Assembly (NCBI RefSeq): GCF_042679085.1
Contig: NZ_JBHTLQ010000003.1
Coordinates: 62,001-126,000, forward strand
Source of the DNA: Phenylobacterium conjunctum
GTDB taxonomy: Bacteria; Pseudomonadota; Alphaproteobacteria; Caulobacterales; Caulobacteraceae
Reading direction: 5' to 3'
DNA length: 64,000 bases
The notes under the pieces were generated by a model, which saw only the letters and a list, made by a program, of their open reading frames with translations, had not been told where the DNA came from and did not search any database. Positions 34,221 to 43,003 of this stretch are shown here, in pieces (position 1 is the first letter of the stretch; the number at the start of each line of letters is the position of its first letter). The translations under genes and the position numbers were made by a program.

Positions 34221-36260
34221 ATGAGCGATCAATCGGCCGGCAAGTCGAAGCGTGGCGGCAAGGGGCGCAAGTCCAAGGCGGACGAGGCCCAAGCCAAGCC
34301 CGTCGAAGCCAAGCTCTCTGGGGCCAAGGCCAAGAAGCCTGCGGCCGCGACGTCCGCCGCCAAGGCTGAAGCGCCGAAGAAGAAGCCCGCCAAGATCGCT
34401 GAACCCCAGGCCGCCGCCCCGCCGCCGCCCCAGCCGGAAGCGCCGAAGTTCCAAGCCCCGCCGGGGCTTGATCCCTCGAGCCTGACGGCCGAGCAGCGCG
34501 CCGCGCTGGAGAAGCTGTCCACCAACCTGGCCCGCGCCGCCCTCACCGCCCAAGGCGCCATCGCCGAGGCGGCCCTGCGCAATGCGGACCGTCCGGCCGC
34601 CTTGTCCCCCGATCCGATGCATGTGGGGCCCGCCCTGACCGACGTCATGGGCCGGTTGGCGGCTCAGCCCGATCGGCTGGTCCGCGCCCAGGCCGACCTT
34701 TTCCAGCGCTATATGGAGCTCTGGCAGTCCGCCGCGCGTCGGGCGATGGGCGAGACCGTCGATCCCGTCGTGACGCCGGCCAAGGGCGACAAGCGATTCG
34801 CCGATCCCGACTGGAGCGAGAACCCGGTCTTCGATGTGATCAAGCAGTCGTACCTGGTCACCTCGAACTGGCTGAACGGCCTGGTGGCTGACGTGAACGA
34901 CGTCGATCCGATGACCAAGCGCCGGGTCGAGTTCTTCATGAAGATGCTGACCGACGCCTTCTCTCCGTCGAACTTCCTGGTCTCCAACCCCGCGGCCCTG
35001 CGCGAGGCCATGGCGACCCACGGGGAGTCGCTGCTGCGCGGCATGGAGAACTTCGCCGAAGACCTGGACCGCGGCGGCGGCAAGCTGGCCATCAGCCAGA
35101 CCGACTATGAGATGTTCAAGATCGGCGAGAACGTCGCCACCGCGCCGGGCAAGGTCGTCTTCCAGAACGACGTCCTGCAGCTGCTGCAGTTCAATCCGAC
35201 CACGCCCCAGGTGCACCAGATCCCGCTGCTGATCTTCCCGCCCTGGATCAACAAGTTCTACATCCTGGACCTGCGGCCCGAGAACTCGATGATCCGCTGG
35301 CTGTGCGACCAGGGGATCACGGTCTTCGTGGCCTCCTGGGTCAATCCGGACGTCGAACTCGCGACCAAGACCTTCGAAGATTACATGCGCGAGGGCATCT
35401 ACGAGGCCTCCGCGGCGGTGATGAAGCAGGCCGACGTCGATCGGGTGAACACCGTCGGCTACTGCATTGGCGGGACGCTTTTGTCGGCGACCCTGGCCCA
35501 CATGGCGGCCCGGGGCGACACCCGGATCAATTCGGCCACCTTCTTCGCGGCCCAGCAGGACTTCGCCGAGGCCGGGGACCTGCTGCTGTTCACCAACGAG
35601 GACTGGCTGAAGGATCTGGAGCAACGGATGGACGCCGGCGGCGGCGTGCTGCCCGGCAAGGACATGGCCGACACCTTCAATGTGCTCCGGTCCAACGACC
35701 TAATCTGGTCGTTCTTCGTGAACAACTACCTGATGGGCAAGGAGCCCAAGCCCTTCGACCTCTTGTTCTGGAATTCCGACCAGACGCGGATGCCGAAGAC
35801 CCTGCACCTGTTCTATCTGCGCAAGTTCTACGGCGAGAACGCCCTGGCCAAGGGCGAACTGGTTCTGGACAACGTGCCGCTGGACCTTGGGAAGGTGAAG
35901 ACGCCGGTCTATGTGCAGTCTTCGAAGGAAGACCACATCGCCCCGGCCCGCTCGGTGTATCGCGGCGCAAAACTGTTCGGTGGCCCGGTGACCTTCATGA
36001 TGGCGGGCTCGGGTCACATCGCCGGGGTGATCAACGCCCCCGTCGCCCAGAAGTACCAGCACTGGACCAATTCCGAGCTGCCGCCGACCGTCGAAGAGTG
36101 GATGGCCGGAGCCAAGGAGACGCCCGGCTCCTGGTGGCCGAACTGGGCCGAGTGGCTGAAGGCCAAGTCAGGTCCAATGGTGCCGGCTCGCGATCCGACC
36201 AAGGGGCCCCTGCCCCCGCTGGAAGACGCGCCGGGCAGCTATGTGAAGGTGGTGTCCTAG
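34221..36260 (+). CDS. phaC: Class I poly(3-hydroxyalkanoate) synthase PhaC with a long basic N-terminal tail
   Basis: A 679-residue enzyme that polymerises (R)-3-hydroxyacyl-CoA into storage granules. The alpha/beta-hydrolase core has the modified lipase box GYCIGG with the catalytic Cys (~residue 417), the Asp in SSKEDHIAPA and the His in GSGHIAGVINAP; INKFYILDLRPENS is also typical. The first ~80 residues are extra compared with usual class I synthases (~590): Lys/Ala/Pro-rich, with 15 Lys and 2 Arg in the first 60 residues and a Pro run. The ATG at 34221 has a GGGAGA site. The last 4 bp overlap the next - strand gene. Confidence 0.93.
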   Translation: MSDQSAGKSKRGGKGRKSKADEAQAKPVEAKLSGAKAKKPAAATSAAKAEAPKKKPAKIAEPQAAAPPPPQPEAPKFQAPPGLDPSSLTAEQRAALEKLSTNLARAALTAQGAIAEAALRNADRPAALSPDPMHVGPALTDVMGRLAAQPDRLVRAQADLFQRYMELWQSAARRAMGETVDPVVTPAKGDKRFADPDWSENPVFDVIKQSYLVTSNWLNGLVADVNDVDPMTKRRVEFFMKMLTDAFSPSNFLVSNPAALREAMATHGESLLRGMENFAEDLDRGGGKLAISQTDYEMFKIGENVATAPGKVVFQNDVLQLLQFNPTTPQVHQIPLLIFPPWINKFYILDLRPENSMIRWLCDQGITVFVASWVNPDVELATKTFEDYMREGIYEASAAVMKQADVDRVNTVGYCIGGTLLSATLAHMAARGDTRINSATFFAAQQDFAEAGDLLLFTNEDWLKDLEQRMDAGGGVLPGKDMADTFNVLRSNDLIWSFFVNNYLMGKEPKPFDLLFWNSDQTRMPKTLHLFYLRKFYGENALAKGELVLDNVPLDLGKVKTPVYVQSSKEDHIAPARSVYRGAKLFGGPVTFMMAGSGHIAGVINAPVAQKYQHWTNSELPPTVEEWMAGAKETPGSWWPNWAEWLKAKSGPMVPARDPTKGPLPPLEDAPGSYVKVVS

Positions 36261-37162
36261 GGCTGGTTCTGGCGCGGCAGGGTCTTGAGCCGCAGCAGGA
36301 CGACCAGGGCCCCAATCGGGGGGGCGAAATGGAAGATCCAGGGCGCCAGGGGTGACTGGCCCTTGGTCGCCGCGACGCCGAACAGGTTGACCGCCTGCCA
36401 CTGGGCGCCCAGCGCCCCGGTCGTCCAGTTGATCCAGACCGTGCCGACGCCCACGAAGGCGCCCAGCACCCACCACCACTTGAACTTCAGGCCCGGGCTG
36501 CGCGCCGCGGCGACGGCGGTCAGCACCATGATCACCGGCGAGCCAACAAGCCCCACCAGGAAGGCCAGATGGACGAGACCCTTGCCAGGCGCGAGGAAGC
36601 CATTGGCCTTGACTGCGGCCGAGGTCACCGGCTGGGCGGTGATGGCGACCACGCGATAGAGCTTCACTTCGCGGAACGGGTCCTTGCCGGTCAGCTTCTG
36701 GCCGCGGTCATAGACCCGCTTGGTCCCGGCCAGTTCCACTGTGAGATCCACCGCCACCTCGCGGCCGGAGAAGCCATAGAGATAGCGGAGGGTGCTGAGC
36801 TCGACTTGAGTCTCACGGCCCAGGAGCGGCGGGCGAGTGCGTTCCGACTCGATCAGCTTGATCCGCCACGGCGGTTCCTTGGGGAACAGGTCGCGGACCA
36901 GGACGATCTTTGGCGCGTGATCCGGGTCGGCCATGAAGCCGGCGCTGAGCGCGGGGTCGATGGCGGGCCAGTCGTCACGTTGGACCGCGTCGATGAAGCG
37001 GCGGCCCAGCCGGTCGGCATCGGGTTCGGCCTGCAGCTTGCTGCAGCCCGCCAGGAGCAGGGCCAGGCCCAGCACGACCGCGATTCTGCCTAGCACCCTG
37101 CCCAAGCCGGCCTCCGCCCCGAAATCGGAGGGGAACCTAGGGCCAGGGGCCGCGTGGGGCAA
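36257..37162 (-). CDS. Lipoprotein-like protein with C-terminal membrane helices, unknown function
   Basis: A 301-residue protein that I do not recognise. It has an N-terminal hydrophobic stretch ending in LLLAGC (possible lipobox near residue 41), a soluble part (~45-180) with DWPAIDPALSAGFM and a YGFSGREVAVDLTVEL strand region, then three to four hydrophobic helices (~195-215, ~225-245, ~270-290). The combination of a lipobox and membrane helices is unusual. The N-terminus is uncertain: a GTG at about codon 23 would start nearer the signal. It converges with phaC, overlapping by 4 bp. Confidence 0.55.
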   Translation of the reverse strand: MPHAAPGPRFPSDFGAEAGLGRVLGRIAVVLGLALLLAGCSKLQAEPDADRLGRRFIDAVQRDDWPAIDPALSAGFMADPDHAPKIVLVRDLFPKEPPWRIKLIESERTRPPLLGRETQVELSTLRYLYGFSGREVAVDLTVELAGTKRVYDRGQKLTGKDPFREVKLYRVVAITAQPVTSAAVKANGFLAPGKGLVHLAFLVGLVGSPVIMVLTAVAAARSPGLKFKWWWVLGAFVGVGTVWINWTTGALGAQWQAVNLFGVAATKGQSPLAPWIFHFAPPIGALVVLLRLKTLPRQNQP

Positions 37163-37166
37163 TCGC

Positions 37167-37661
37167 TCAGGCCGCGACGAACTTCAACGCCAGACCGTTG
37201 TTGCAGTAGCGCAGGCCGGTGGGCCGGGGACCGTCATTGAACACGTGGCCCTGGTGGCCCAGGCATTGGGCGCAGTGATACTCGGTCCGCGGGACGCCGA
37301 TCTTGAAGTCGGTCTTCGTGCCCAGGGCGCCGGGGATGGCGCGGTAAAAGCTCGGCCAGCCGGTGCCGCTCTCGTACTTCCAGTCGGACTTGAACAGCGG
37401 CAGACCGCAGCCAAGGCAGGCGAAGACGCCCTTGCGATGCTCCTTCAGGAGCGGGCTCGTGCCCGGGCGTTCCGTCGCCTCTCGGCGCAGCACCTGATAG
37501 CTGTCCCCATCCAGCCGCTTGCGCCAGTCGGCGTCGGCGATCCTGCGCCATGGCGATGAGGCATAGGCGTCGGCGGCCAGGGCCTCGGCCGAGGTCAGGG
37601 CTGTCAGGGCGAAGGCGGTGGCCCCCAGCAGGCGGCGGCGATCGATGTTTGGCGTGCTCAT
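37167..37661 (-). CDS. msrB: Tat-exported peptide-methionine (R)-S-oxide reductase MsrB
   Basis: A 164-residue methionine-R-sulfoxide reductase. Seen: zinc-site pairs CLGC and CAQC, the SGTGWPSFYRAI substrate region and the catalytic Cys in LRYCNNGLAL (RYCVNSASL is more common). An N-terminal RRRLLGATAFALTAL segment is a twin-arginine signal, so it probably repairs oxidised proteins in the periplasm, unlike the usual cytosolic MsrB. It stands directly after (4 bp downstream of) the start region of the unknown lipoprotein gene on the same strand. Confidence 0.9.
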   Translation of the reverse strand: MSTPNIDRRRLLGATAFALTALTSAEALAADAYASSPWRRIADADWRKRLDGDSYQVLRREATERPGTSPLLKEHRKGVFACLGCGLPLFKSDWKYESGTGWPSFYRAIPGALGTKTDFKIGVPRTEYHCAQCLGHQGHVFNDGPRPTGLRYCNNGLALKFVAA

Positions 37662-37697
37662 GTCTCCAGATACGGTCCCGACCGCCGTCTGGTTACA

Positions 37698-38150
37698 TCA
37701 TGACGCAGGATTTTCGCCGCGCCAGACATAGAGCACGTCCGGCTCGCGCTCTTCGTTGTCCTGACCATCGGTCATGGTCTCGATTTGGAAGCCGCGCTGC
37801 TCGTAGAAGGCGCGGGCGCGGGCGTTCTTCTGGAAGGTCCAGAGCCTGCGTTCAGAACCGTCCGCCAGCGCCTTGGCGAGCAGGTCCGGCCCAACGCCCC
37901 TGCCCTGCGCTTCCGGCGCGACATAGAGTTGATCGATCCATCCGGGCTTGAAGGCGATATAGCCCAGGATGCGTCCTTGTCCCTCGGCGACCCAGAGCTC
38001 GCAGGCGGGCATGAGGACGTTGGCGATGAAGCCCTCCGTCTCCGCCGCCGTATGCAGGTCCGGCAGGAAAGGCAGCGAGGTCCGCATGGTGCGGTGATGC
38101 AGGCGCCCGATCTCGCCGGCGTCGGCGAGGCTCGCGCGCCTCAGGATCAC
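37698..38150 (-). CDS. GNAT-family N-acetyltransferase
   Basis: A 150-residue acetyltransferase. Seen: LRRASLADAGEIGRLH at the N-terminus, motif A LYVAPEAQGRGVGPDLLAKAL in two parts with the Q-x-x-G-x-G pattern, and FYEQRGFQIE near the C-terminus. It overlaps the argC stop by 4 bp, so it is translated together with argC. The acceptor is unknown; its link to arginine synthesis is only by position. Confidence 0.83.
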   Translation of the reverse strand: MILRRASLADAGEIGRLHHRTMRTSLPFLPDLHTAAETEGFIANVLMPACELWVAEGQGRILGYIAFKPGWIDQLYVAPEAQGRGVGPDLLAKALADGSERRLWTFQKNARARAFYEQRGFQIETMTDGQDNEEREPDVLYVWRGENPAS

Positions 38151-39127
38151 AGGCCAGCGCCTTCCGGCAGGCCCAGCATCAGGTTCAGGTTCTGAACTGC
38201 GGCGCCCGAAGCGCCCTTGCCCAGGTTGTCCAGCAGGGCGACGAGGCGGACCTGCTGACGATCATCATTGCCGAACACATAGAGTTCGATGCGGTTCGTG
38301 CCATTCAGCGCCTCGGGGTCCAGCACCTCATTGTAGCCGCCGGCGCCGGCTCGCGCCTTCTGCAGGTCGGCGCAGGCCTGGGCGCTGGCCACGCCCACAA
38401 AGGTCTCGCCGGCATAGGCCTCGGCCAAGGCGTCGCGCAGCTGGGCCGAGGTCGGCTTGGCCGGCAGGGTCCAGGTCTGCAGCGGGATCTCGACCAGCAT
38501 GCCCTGGGCGTAACGGCCGACCGCCGGGGAGAACAGCGGCGCGTGGCTGAGGCCCGTATAGGCCGACATCTCCGGCAGGTGCTTGTGCGCTAGGTTCAGG
38601 CCATAGGCGCGGAAGGCGTCCTGCCGGCCCGCGGGCTGGGGCTGTAGTTCAAACTCTTCGATCAGGCCGCGACCGCCGCCGGAATAGCCGGACACCCCGT
38701 GGACCGACAGGGGCTGTTCGGCGGGCACAAGGCCGGCGCGCACCAGGGGGGCCATCAGGGCGATGAAGCCCGTCGACCAGCAGCCGGGATTGCTGACCCG
38801 CTTGGAGGCCTGGATGGCTTCGCGATGGCCCGGCTTCCATTCCGGAAAGCCGAACACCCAGTTGGGATCGACCCGGTGGGCGGTGGAGGGATCCACCACC
38901 TTCACATCCGGATTGGTGATCAGGCTGACGGCTTCCTTGGCGCCCTCGTCGGGCAGGCACAGGATCGCGACATCGACGCTGTTAAGCAGCTCGGCGCGTG
39001 CGGCAGAGTCCTTGCGCAGGGCCGGATCGATGGAGACCACGGTCAGGTCCGTGCGGGTCTCCAGGCGCTGGCGGATCTGCAGGCCCGTCGTGCCGGCCTC
39101 GCCATCGATGAACACCTTGTGGGTCAT
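38147..39127 (-). CDS. argC: N-acetyl-gamma-glutamyl-phosphate reductase ArgC (short type)
   Basis: A 326-residue NADPH enzyme of arginine synthesis. Seen: FIDGEAGTTGLQIRQRL cofactor region, VDPSTAHRVDPNWVFGFPE in two parts, the catalytic Cys in SNPGCWSTGFIAL and GVSGYSGGG. This matches the shorter ArgC type 2. The ATG at 39127 begins the conserved N-terminus. It is separated from rpsI by a strong terminator, so it has its own promoter within 39128-39218. Confidence 0.93.
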   Translation of the reverse strand: MTHKVFIDGEAGTTGLQIRQRLETRTDLTVVSIDPALRKDSAARAELLNSVDVAILCLPDEGAKEAVSLITNPDVKVVDPSTAHRVDPNWVFGFPEWKPGHREAIQASKRVSNPGCWSTGFIALMAPLVRAGLVPAEQPLSVHGVSGYSGGGRGLIEEFELQPQPAGRQDAFRAYGLNLAHKHLPEMSAYTGLSHAPLFSPAVGRYAQGMLVEIPLQTWTLPAKPTSAQLRDALAEAYAGETFVGVASAQACADLQKARAGAGGYNEVLDPEALNGTNRIELYVFGNDDRQQVRLVALLDNLGKGASGAAVQNLNLMLGLPEGAGL

Positions 39128-39160
39128 GGTCCTGATCCTGAATTCGTAAGCCAGATAGCA

Positions 39161-39194
39161 GAAGGGGCGCCTCGGTTGCCCGAAGCGCCCCTTC
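39161..39194 (-). terminator. Terminator of the rplM-rpsI operon
   Basis: A perfect 10-bp stem (39161-39170 with 39185-39194) encloses a second 4-bp stem with a TTGC loop. It begins 25 bp after the rpsI stop on the - strand; the - strand continues as TGCTATCTGG, with a few T. The strength and position make a terminator likely. Confidence 0.78.
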
Positions 39195-39218
39195 CAAACG
39201 CGAGGTGTCGCGCGCGGG

Positions 39219-39695
39219 TTAGCGCTTCGAGAACTGGAAGCTACGGCGGGCCTTGGCCTTACCGTACTTCTTACGCTCGACGACACGCGGGTCGCGGGTC
39301 AGGAAGCCGTGCGGCTTCAGGACCGGACGCAGACCCGGCTCGTAATAGGTCAGAGCCTTGGCGATGCCGTGACGCACGGCGCCCGCCTGGCCGGACAGGC
39401 CGGAGCCTTCCACCGAGACGATGACGTCGAACTGGCCCAGGCGATCCGCCACTTCCAGCGGCTGCGCGATCATCATGCGCAGCACCGGACGGGCGAAATA
39501 GACTTCCTGGTCGCGGCCGTTGATGGTGATCTGGCCCTTGCCGGGCTTGATCCACACGCGGGCGACGGCGTTCTTCCGCTTGCCGGTCGCATAGGCGCGG
39601 CCTTGGGCGTCGATCTTCGGCTCGCGCACCACAGCTTCAGACTGCGGGTTCGAGGAGAGGCTTTGCAGGGCCTCGAAGCCTTGAGGTTCGGACAT
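39219..39695 (-). CDS. rpsI: 30S ribosomal protein S9
   Basis: A 158-residue ribosomal protein. The S9 core spans residues ~32-158: GRAYATGKRKNAVARVWIKPG in two parts, GQITINGRD, SGLSGQAGAVRHGIAKAL and the C-terminal RKKYGKAKARRSFQFSKR, whose basic tail reaches the P-site tRNA. The ~30-residue acidic N-terminal extension is common in alphaproteobacteria. It starts 5 bp after rplM. Confidence 0.97.
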   Translation of the reverse strand: MSEPQGFEALQSLSSNPQSEAVVREPKIDAQGRAYATGKRKNAVARVWIKPGKGQITINGRDQEVYFARPVLRMMIAQPLEVADRLGQFDVIVSVEGSGLSGQAGAVRHGIAKALTYYEPGLRPVLKPHGFLTRDPRVVERKKYGKAKARRSFQFSKR

Positions 39696-39700
39696 CTGTC

Positions 39701-40171
39701 TTACAGGCTCCGCACGTTCTTGGCGTTCAGCGAGGCGAACGCGATGGTCTCGGGGGCTTGCGCTTCGTGCGGGTGCTCGGCGCTGTTGTAGATGCGCAGG
39801 TGCGTCATCTGCTTGCGGGCCAGCGGGCTTTCCTTCGGCAGCATGCGCTCGACGGCCTTTTGCAGGACGCGCTCGGGATGCTTGCCGCCCAGGATCTGCC
39901 CGGCGGTGCGTTCCTTGACGCCGCCCGGATGGCCGGTGTGCCAGTAGAACACCTTGTCCGTCAGCTTCTTGCCGGTGAACTTCACCTTGTCGGCGTTGAT
40001 CACGACGACATAGTCGCCGCAATCGACGTGCGGGGTGTAGTCAGGGCGGTGCTTGCCGCGAAGACGCATGGCGATGAACGAAGCGAGGCGGCCGACCACG
40101 GCGTTCTCGGCGTCGATCACGATCCACTTCTTCTCGACGTCGGCGGGCTTCAGCGAAGCCGTCGTCTTCAT
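39701..40171 (-). CDS. rplM: 50S ribosomal protein L13
   Basis: A 156-residue ribosomal protein. Seen: KKWIVIDAENAVVGRLAS, LRGKHRPDYTPHVDCGDYV in two parts, VINADKVKFTGKKL and the MLPKESPLARKQMTHLRIY region. Two adjacent ATG codons (40174 and 40171) are possible starts. First gene of the rplM-rpsI operon. Confidence 0.97.
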   Translation of the reverse strand: MKTTASLKPADVEKKWIVIDAENAVVGRLASFIAMRLRGKHRPDYTPHVDCGDYVVVINADKVKFTGKKLTDKVFYWHTGHPGGVKERTAGQILGGKHPERVLQKAVERMLPKESPLARKQMTHLRIYNSAEHPHEAQAPETIAFASLNAKNVRSL

Positions 40172-40228
40172 CATAGGAACGATCCGTACGTTAGTCGTCA
40201 CGGGCGGCGCCCGCGATCAGAGGGCGCG

Positions 40229-40257
40229 CAGGTACGACACTCCCAAGACACTGTCAA
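40229..40257 (-). promoter_or_regulatory. Possible promoter of rplM-rpsI
   Basis: On the - strand a consensus TTGACA (40252-40257) is followed after 17 bp by TACCTG (40229-40234). The -10 half is weak, but the perfect -35 and correct spacing 58 bp before the rplM start make it the best candidate. Confidence 0.3.
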
Positions 40258-40394
40258 TCACTGTCGAGCCAAAAATCTCGCAAACCCTTATCCGATAAGG
40301 CGTTGTCGATATAGGTATCCAGATACCGCGTCAACGGACCGTCACGGAACTATGGTGCAAGTCCTGCGACCTCCTCCCACCCCAGGCTCCCAGA

Positions 40395-41837
40395 ATGTTC
40401 ACCTCCCGCCGCCGCCTCATCCAGGGGACCTCCGCCACCCTCGCCTTCTCCGGCCTGGCCCGCTACGCCAGCGCCCAGGACCGCGCGCGCCAGGCCAGCG
40501 CCGCCGAGATCGAGGCGGACGCCTATCGCAGCGAGGTCTACGGCTACGGACCTCTGCGGTCCGATCCGGCGCGGCTGTTCGACCTGCCGGAAGGCTTTTC
40601 CTACACCGCCTTTTCGCGGGCCGGAGAGCCGATGAGCGATGGCTTTGTGACCCCCTACAAGGCCGACGGCATGGGGTGTTTCCCGCTGGATGATCACCAG
40701 GTGATCCTGGTGCGGAACCACGAGTTGAAGCCGCGCGACGTGGAGCGCTCCGCCTATGGCCCGGAGCGGAAGCTGGCGGCCAAGATGCCCGCGGACCGGG
40801 TCTATGACTTCGACGACGAGAACCTGCCCGCCACCGGAGGCACGACCACCCTGGTCTATGACCTGCGCAAGCGCGCCTTGGAGCGGTCGCACCTGAGCCT
40901 GACCGGCACCTCCACCAACTGCGCCGGCGGCGTGACACCCTGGGGCTCCTGGTTGTCCTGCGAGGAGACCACCCAGGCCAAGGGCCAGGAGGCGCAGAAG
41001 GATCATGGCTGGGTGTTCGAGGTGCCGTCCCAACTCAAGGGCGTTGCGGATCCCTTGCCGATCACCGGCATGGGTCGGTTCCGCCACGAGGCGGCCTGCA
41101 TCGATCCCCGGACGGGCGTGGTCTATCTGACCGAGGACGTGGGCGACGGCCTGTGCCTGTTCTACCGCTACCTGCCCCATGACCGGACCAAGTTGCTGGC
41201 CGGCGGCCGCCTGCAGGCCCTGGCCCTGCCGGAGGGCGCCGAGGCCGATCCCCGCAACTGGGAAGAGGCCTATTGGCAGCCTGGGGACTGGCGGAATGTT
41301 GACTGGGTCGATCTCGACGGCGTGGACAACCCTTACGAAGACCTGCGCTATCGGGGGCACGCCAAGGGCGCGGCCTGGTTCGCCCGCGGCGAGGGCATCC
41401 ATTTCGGTCAGGGGGAACTCTACTTCACCTGCACCAGCGGCGGCCTGCAGAAGGGCGGCCAGATCTTCCGCTATGTCCCCAGCCCCCGCGAGGGTCAGTC
41501 GGATGAAGCGTCCCAGCCTGGTCGCCTCCAGCTGTTCGTGGAGCAGCCCGACACCAGGGTCATGGAGATGTGCGACAATCTGGCGATCTCGCCCTGGGGC
41601 CACCTGATGGTGTGCGAGGACAAGGTCGGCGGGATCAATTACCTGCGTGGCGTGACGCCTGAGGGCAAGACCTACACCCTGGGCCGCAACGCCGCCGCGG
41701 GCGCCGGCGATGTCGGCGGCAATTCGGAATTGGCCGGCGTCTGCTTCTCGCCGGACGGCACGACCCTGTTCGTCAACATCTACATGCCGGGCGTGACCCT
41801 GGCGATCACCGGCCCCTGGGCGAAGTTCAGGGCTTAG
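40395..41837 (+). CDS. PhoX-family phosphatase (DUF839), Tat-exported
   Basis: A 480-residue protein of the alkaline phosphatase PhoX family, calcium/iron enzymes that release phosphate from organic esters outside the cytoplasm. The N-terminus has a twin-arginine signal, TSRRRLIQGTSATLAF, ending near ASAQD. Family blocks seen: VILVRNHEL, CAGGVTPWGSWLSCEE (metal-coordinating Cys and Glu), RFRHEAACI, YLTEDVGDGLCLFYRY and MEMCDNLAISPWG. The gene stands alone and converges on ctaA with a 4-bp overlap. Whether it responds to phosphate starvation is not visible; I see no clear Pho box. Confidence 0.87.
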   Translation: MFTSRRRLIQGTSATLAFSGLARYASAQDRARQASAAEIEADAYRSEVYGYGPLRSDPARLFDLPEGFSYTAFSRAGEPMSDGFVTPYKADGMGCFPLDDHQVILVRNHELKPRDVERSAYGPERKLAAKMPADRVYDFDDENLPATGGTTTLVYDLRKRALERSHLSLTGTSTNCAGGVTPWGSWLSCEETTQAKGQEAQKDHGWVFEVPSQLKGVADPLPITGMGRFRHEAACIDPRTGVVYLTEDVGDGLCLFYRYLPHDRTKLLAGGRLQALALPEGAEADPRNWEEAYWQPGDWRNVDWVDLDGVDNPYEDLRYRGHAKGAAWFARGEGIHFGQGELYFTCTSGGLQKGGQIFRYVPSPREGQSDEASQPGRLQLFVEQPDTRVMEMCDNLAISPWGHLMVCEDKVGGINYLRGVTPEGKTYTLGRNAAAGAGDVGGNSELAGVCFSPDGTTLFVNIYMPGVTLAITGPWAKFRA

Positions 41838-42865
41838 GGCCGGCGAACCCGCCAGGCGAAGGCCGTGGCCAGGGCGAGCACGATGGCGGCCAGCACTTGG
41901 TGTGCCATCGCCAGGCCGATGGGAACATGCATCATCAAGGTGGCGATCCCCAGCAGGGCCTGTAGGACAACCGCGCCGACAATGACCAGGGCCAGGCCCT
42001 TGGCCTGGGGCGAGAGATAGGTCGACCGCCGCGCCGCGACGCCCATGGCGATGGCGGCGATCAGGGCGACGTAGGCCAGGATGCGGTGATGGAATTGCAC
42101 GGCGGCCTGGCTGTGGGCGACGGTCGCCCAGAAGCTCGCCCCCGCATAGTCCTTGGGGAACAGGGCGCCGTTCATCAGCGGCCAGTCGTTATAGGCCAGG
42201 CCGGCGTCATTGCCGGCCACCAGGGCGCCCAGCAGGATCTGGACGTAGATCAGGCCCATGAAGGCGAAGGCCCGGCGGGTCCACGGACTGGGCACCGTCA
42301 CCCGCGGCGCGCCGGCCCAGGCGTCCAGCGCGGTCCAGACCAGGGCCGCCAGGAGGATGAAGGCCAGGCCCAGATGGGTCATCAGCCGCTCCGGCGCCAC
42401 GGAGACGCGGTCCGAAAGGCCGCTGGCGACCATCCACCAGCCGACGAGGCCCTGCAGGCCGCCCAGCACGAACAGCCCGGCGCAGCGCACGATCAGCCGC
42501 CTCGGCAGCTCCCGACGGACCAGGAAGTAGACGAAGGGCAGGAAGAAGGCGGCGCCGACGATCCGCCCGAGCAGCCGGTGGCCCCACTCCCACCAGTAGA
42601 TGGCCTTGAACGCCTCCAGGCTCATGCCGGCGTTCAGCTGGGCGTACTGGGGAATCTCCTTGTAACGCGCAAACTCGTCCGCCCAGTCCTGGGCGTTCAT
42701 CGGCGGCAGGGCGCCGGACACCGGCTTCCACTGGGTGATCGAAAGCCCGGAGTCGGTCAGGCGCGTCGCGCCGCCCACCACCACCATGGCCAGGACCAGG
42801 GCCGTGACCACGAAAAGCCAGATCGCGACCGGTTGCGACCGGTCAGAACGGAGGAAGGAGGTCAT
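41834..42865 (-). CDS. ctaA: Heme A synthase CtaA/Cox15
   Basis: A 343-residue membrane enzyme that oxidises heme O to heme A for cytochrome aa3 oxidase. About eight hydrophobic helices are visible. Conserved blocks: GGATRLTDSGLSITQWKPV in two parts, YWWEWGHRLLGRIVG with one of the heme-ligand histidines, VAPERLMTHLGLAF, and VQFHHRILAYV. The ATG at 42865 starts the conserved N-terminus; upstream frame is non-homologous. The 138 bp to the divergent GlsB-family gene hold no other gene. Confidence 0.94.
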   Translation of the reverse strand: MTSFLRSDRSQPVAIWLFVVTALVLAMVVVGGATRLTDSGLSITQWKPVSGALPPMNAQDWADEFARYKEIPQYAQLNAGMSLEAFKAIYWWEWGHRLLGRIVGAAFFLPFVYFLVRRELPRRLIVRCAGLFVLGGLQGLVGWWMVASGLSDRVSVAPERLMTHLGLAFILLAALVWTALDAWAGAPRVTVPSPWTRRAFAFMGLIYVQILLGALVAGNDAGLAYNDWPLMNGALFPKDYAGASFWATVAHSQAAVQFHHRILAYVALIAAIAMGVAARRSTYLSPQAKGLALVIVGAVVLQALLGIATLMMHVPIGLAMAHQVLAAIVLALATAFAWRVRRP

Positions 42866-43003
42866 GGGGGTGACTGCATTTCCTTCAGAACACACGCGAG
42901 GTTCCGCTACTCCGTTTGGAGCCGAACGTCCACGCTTGCGCGCGTCGGCTGAAGTGGTGAAGGTTCGCCAGGGCGTCAATTCCACAGGGCTTGTCATTCG
43001 ACC

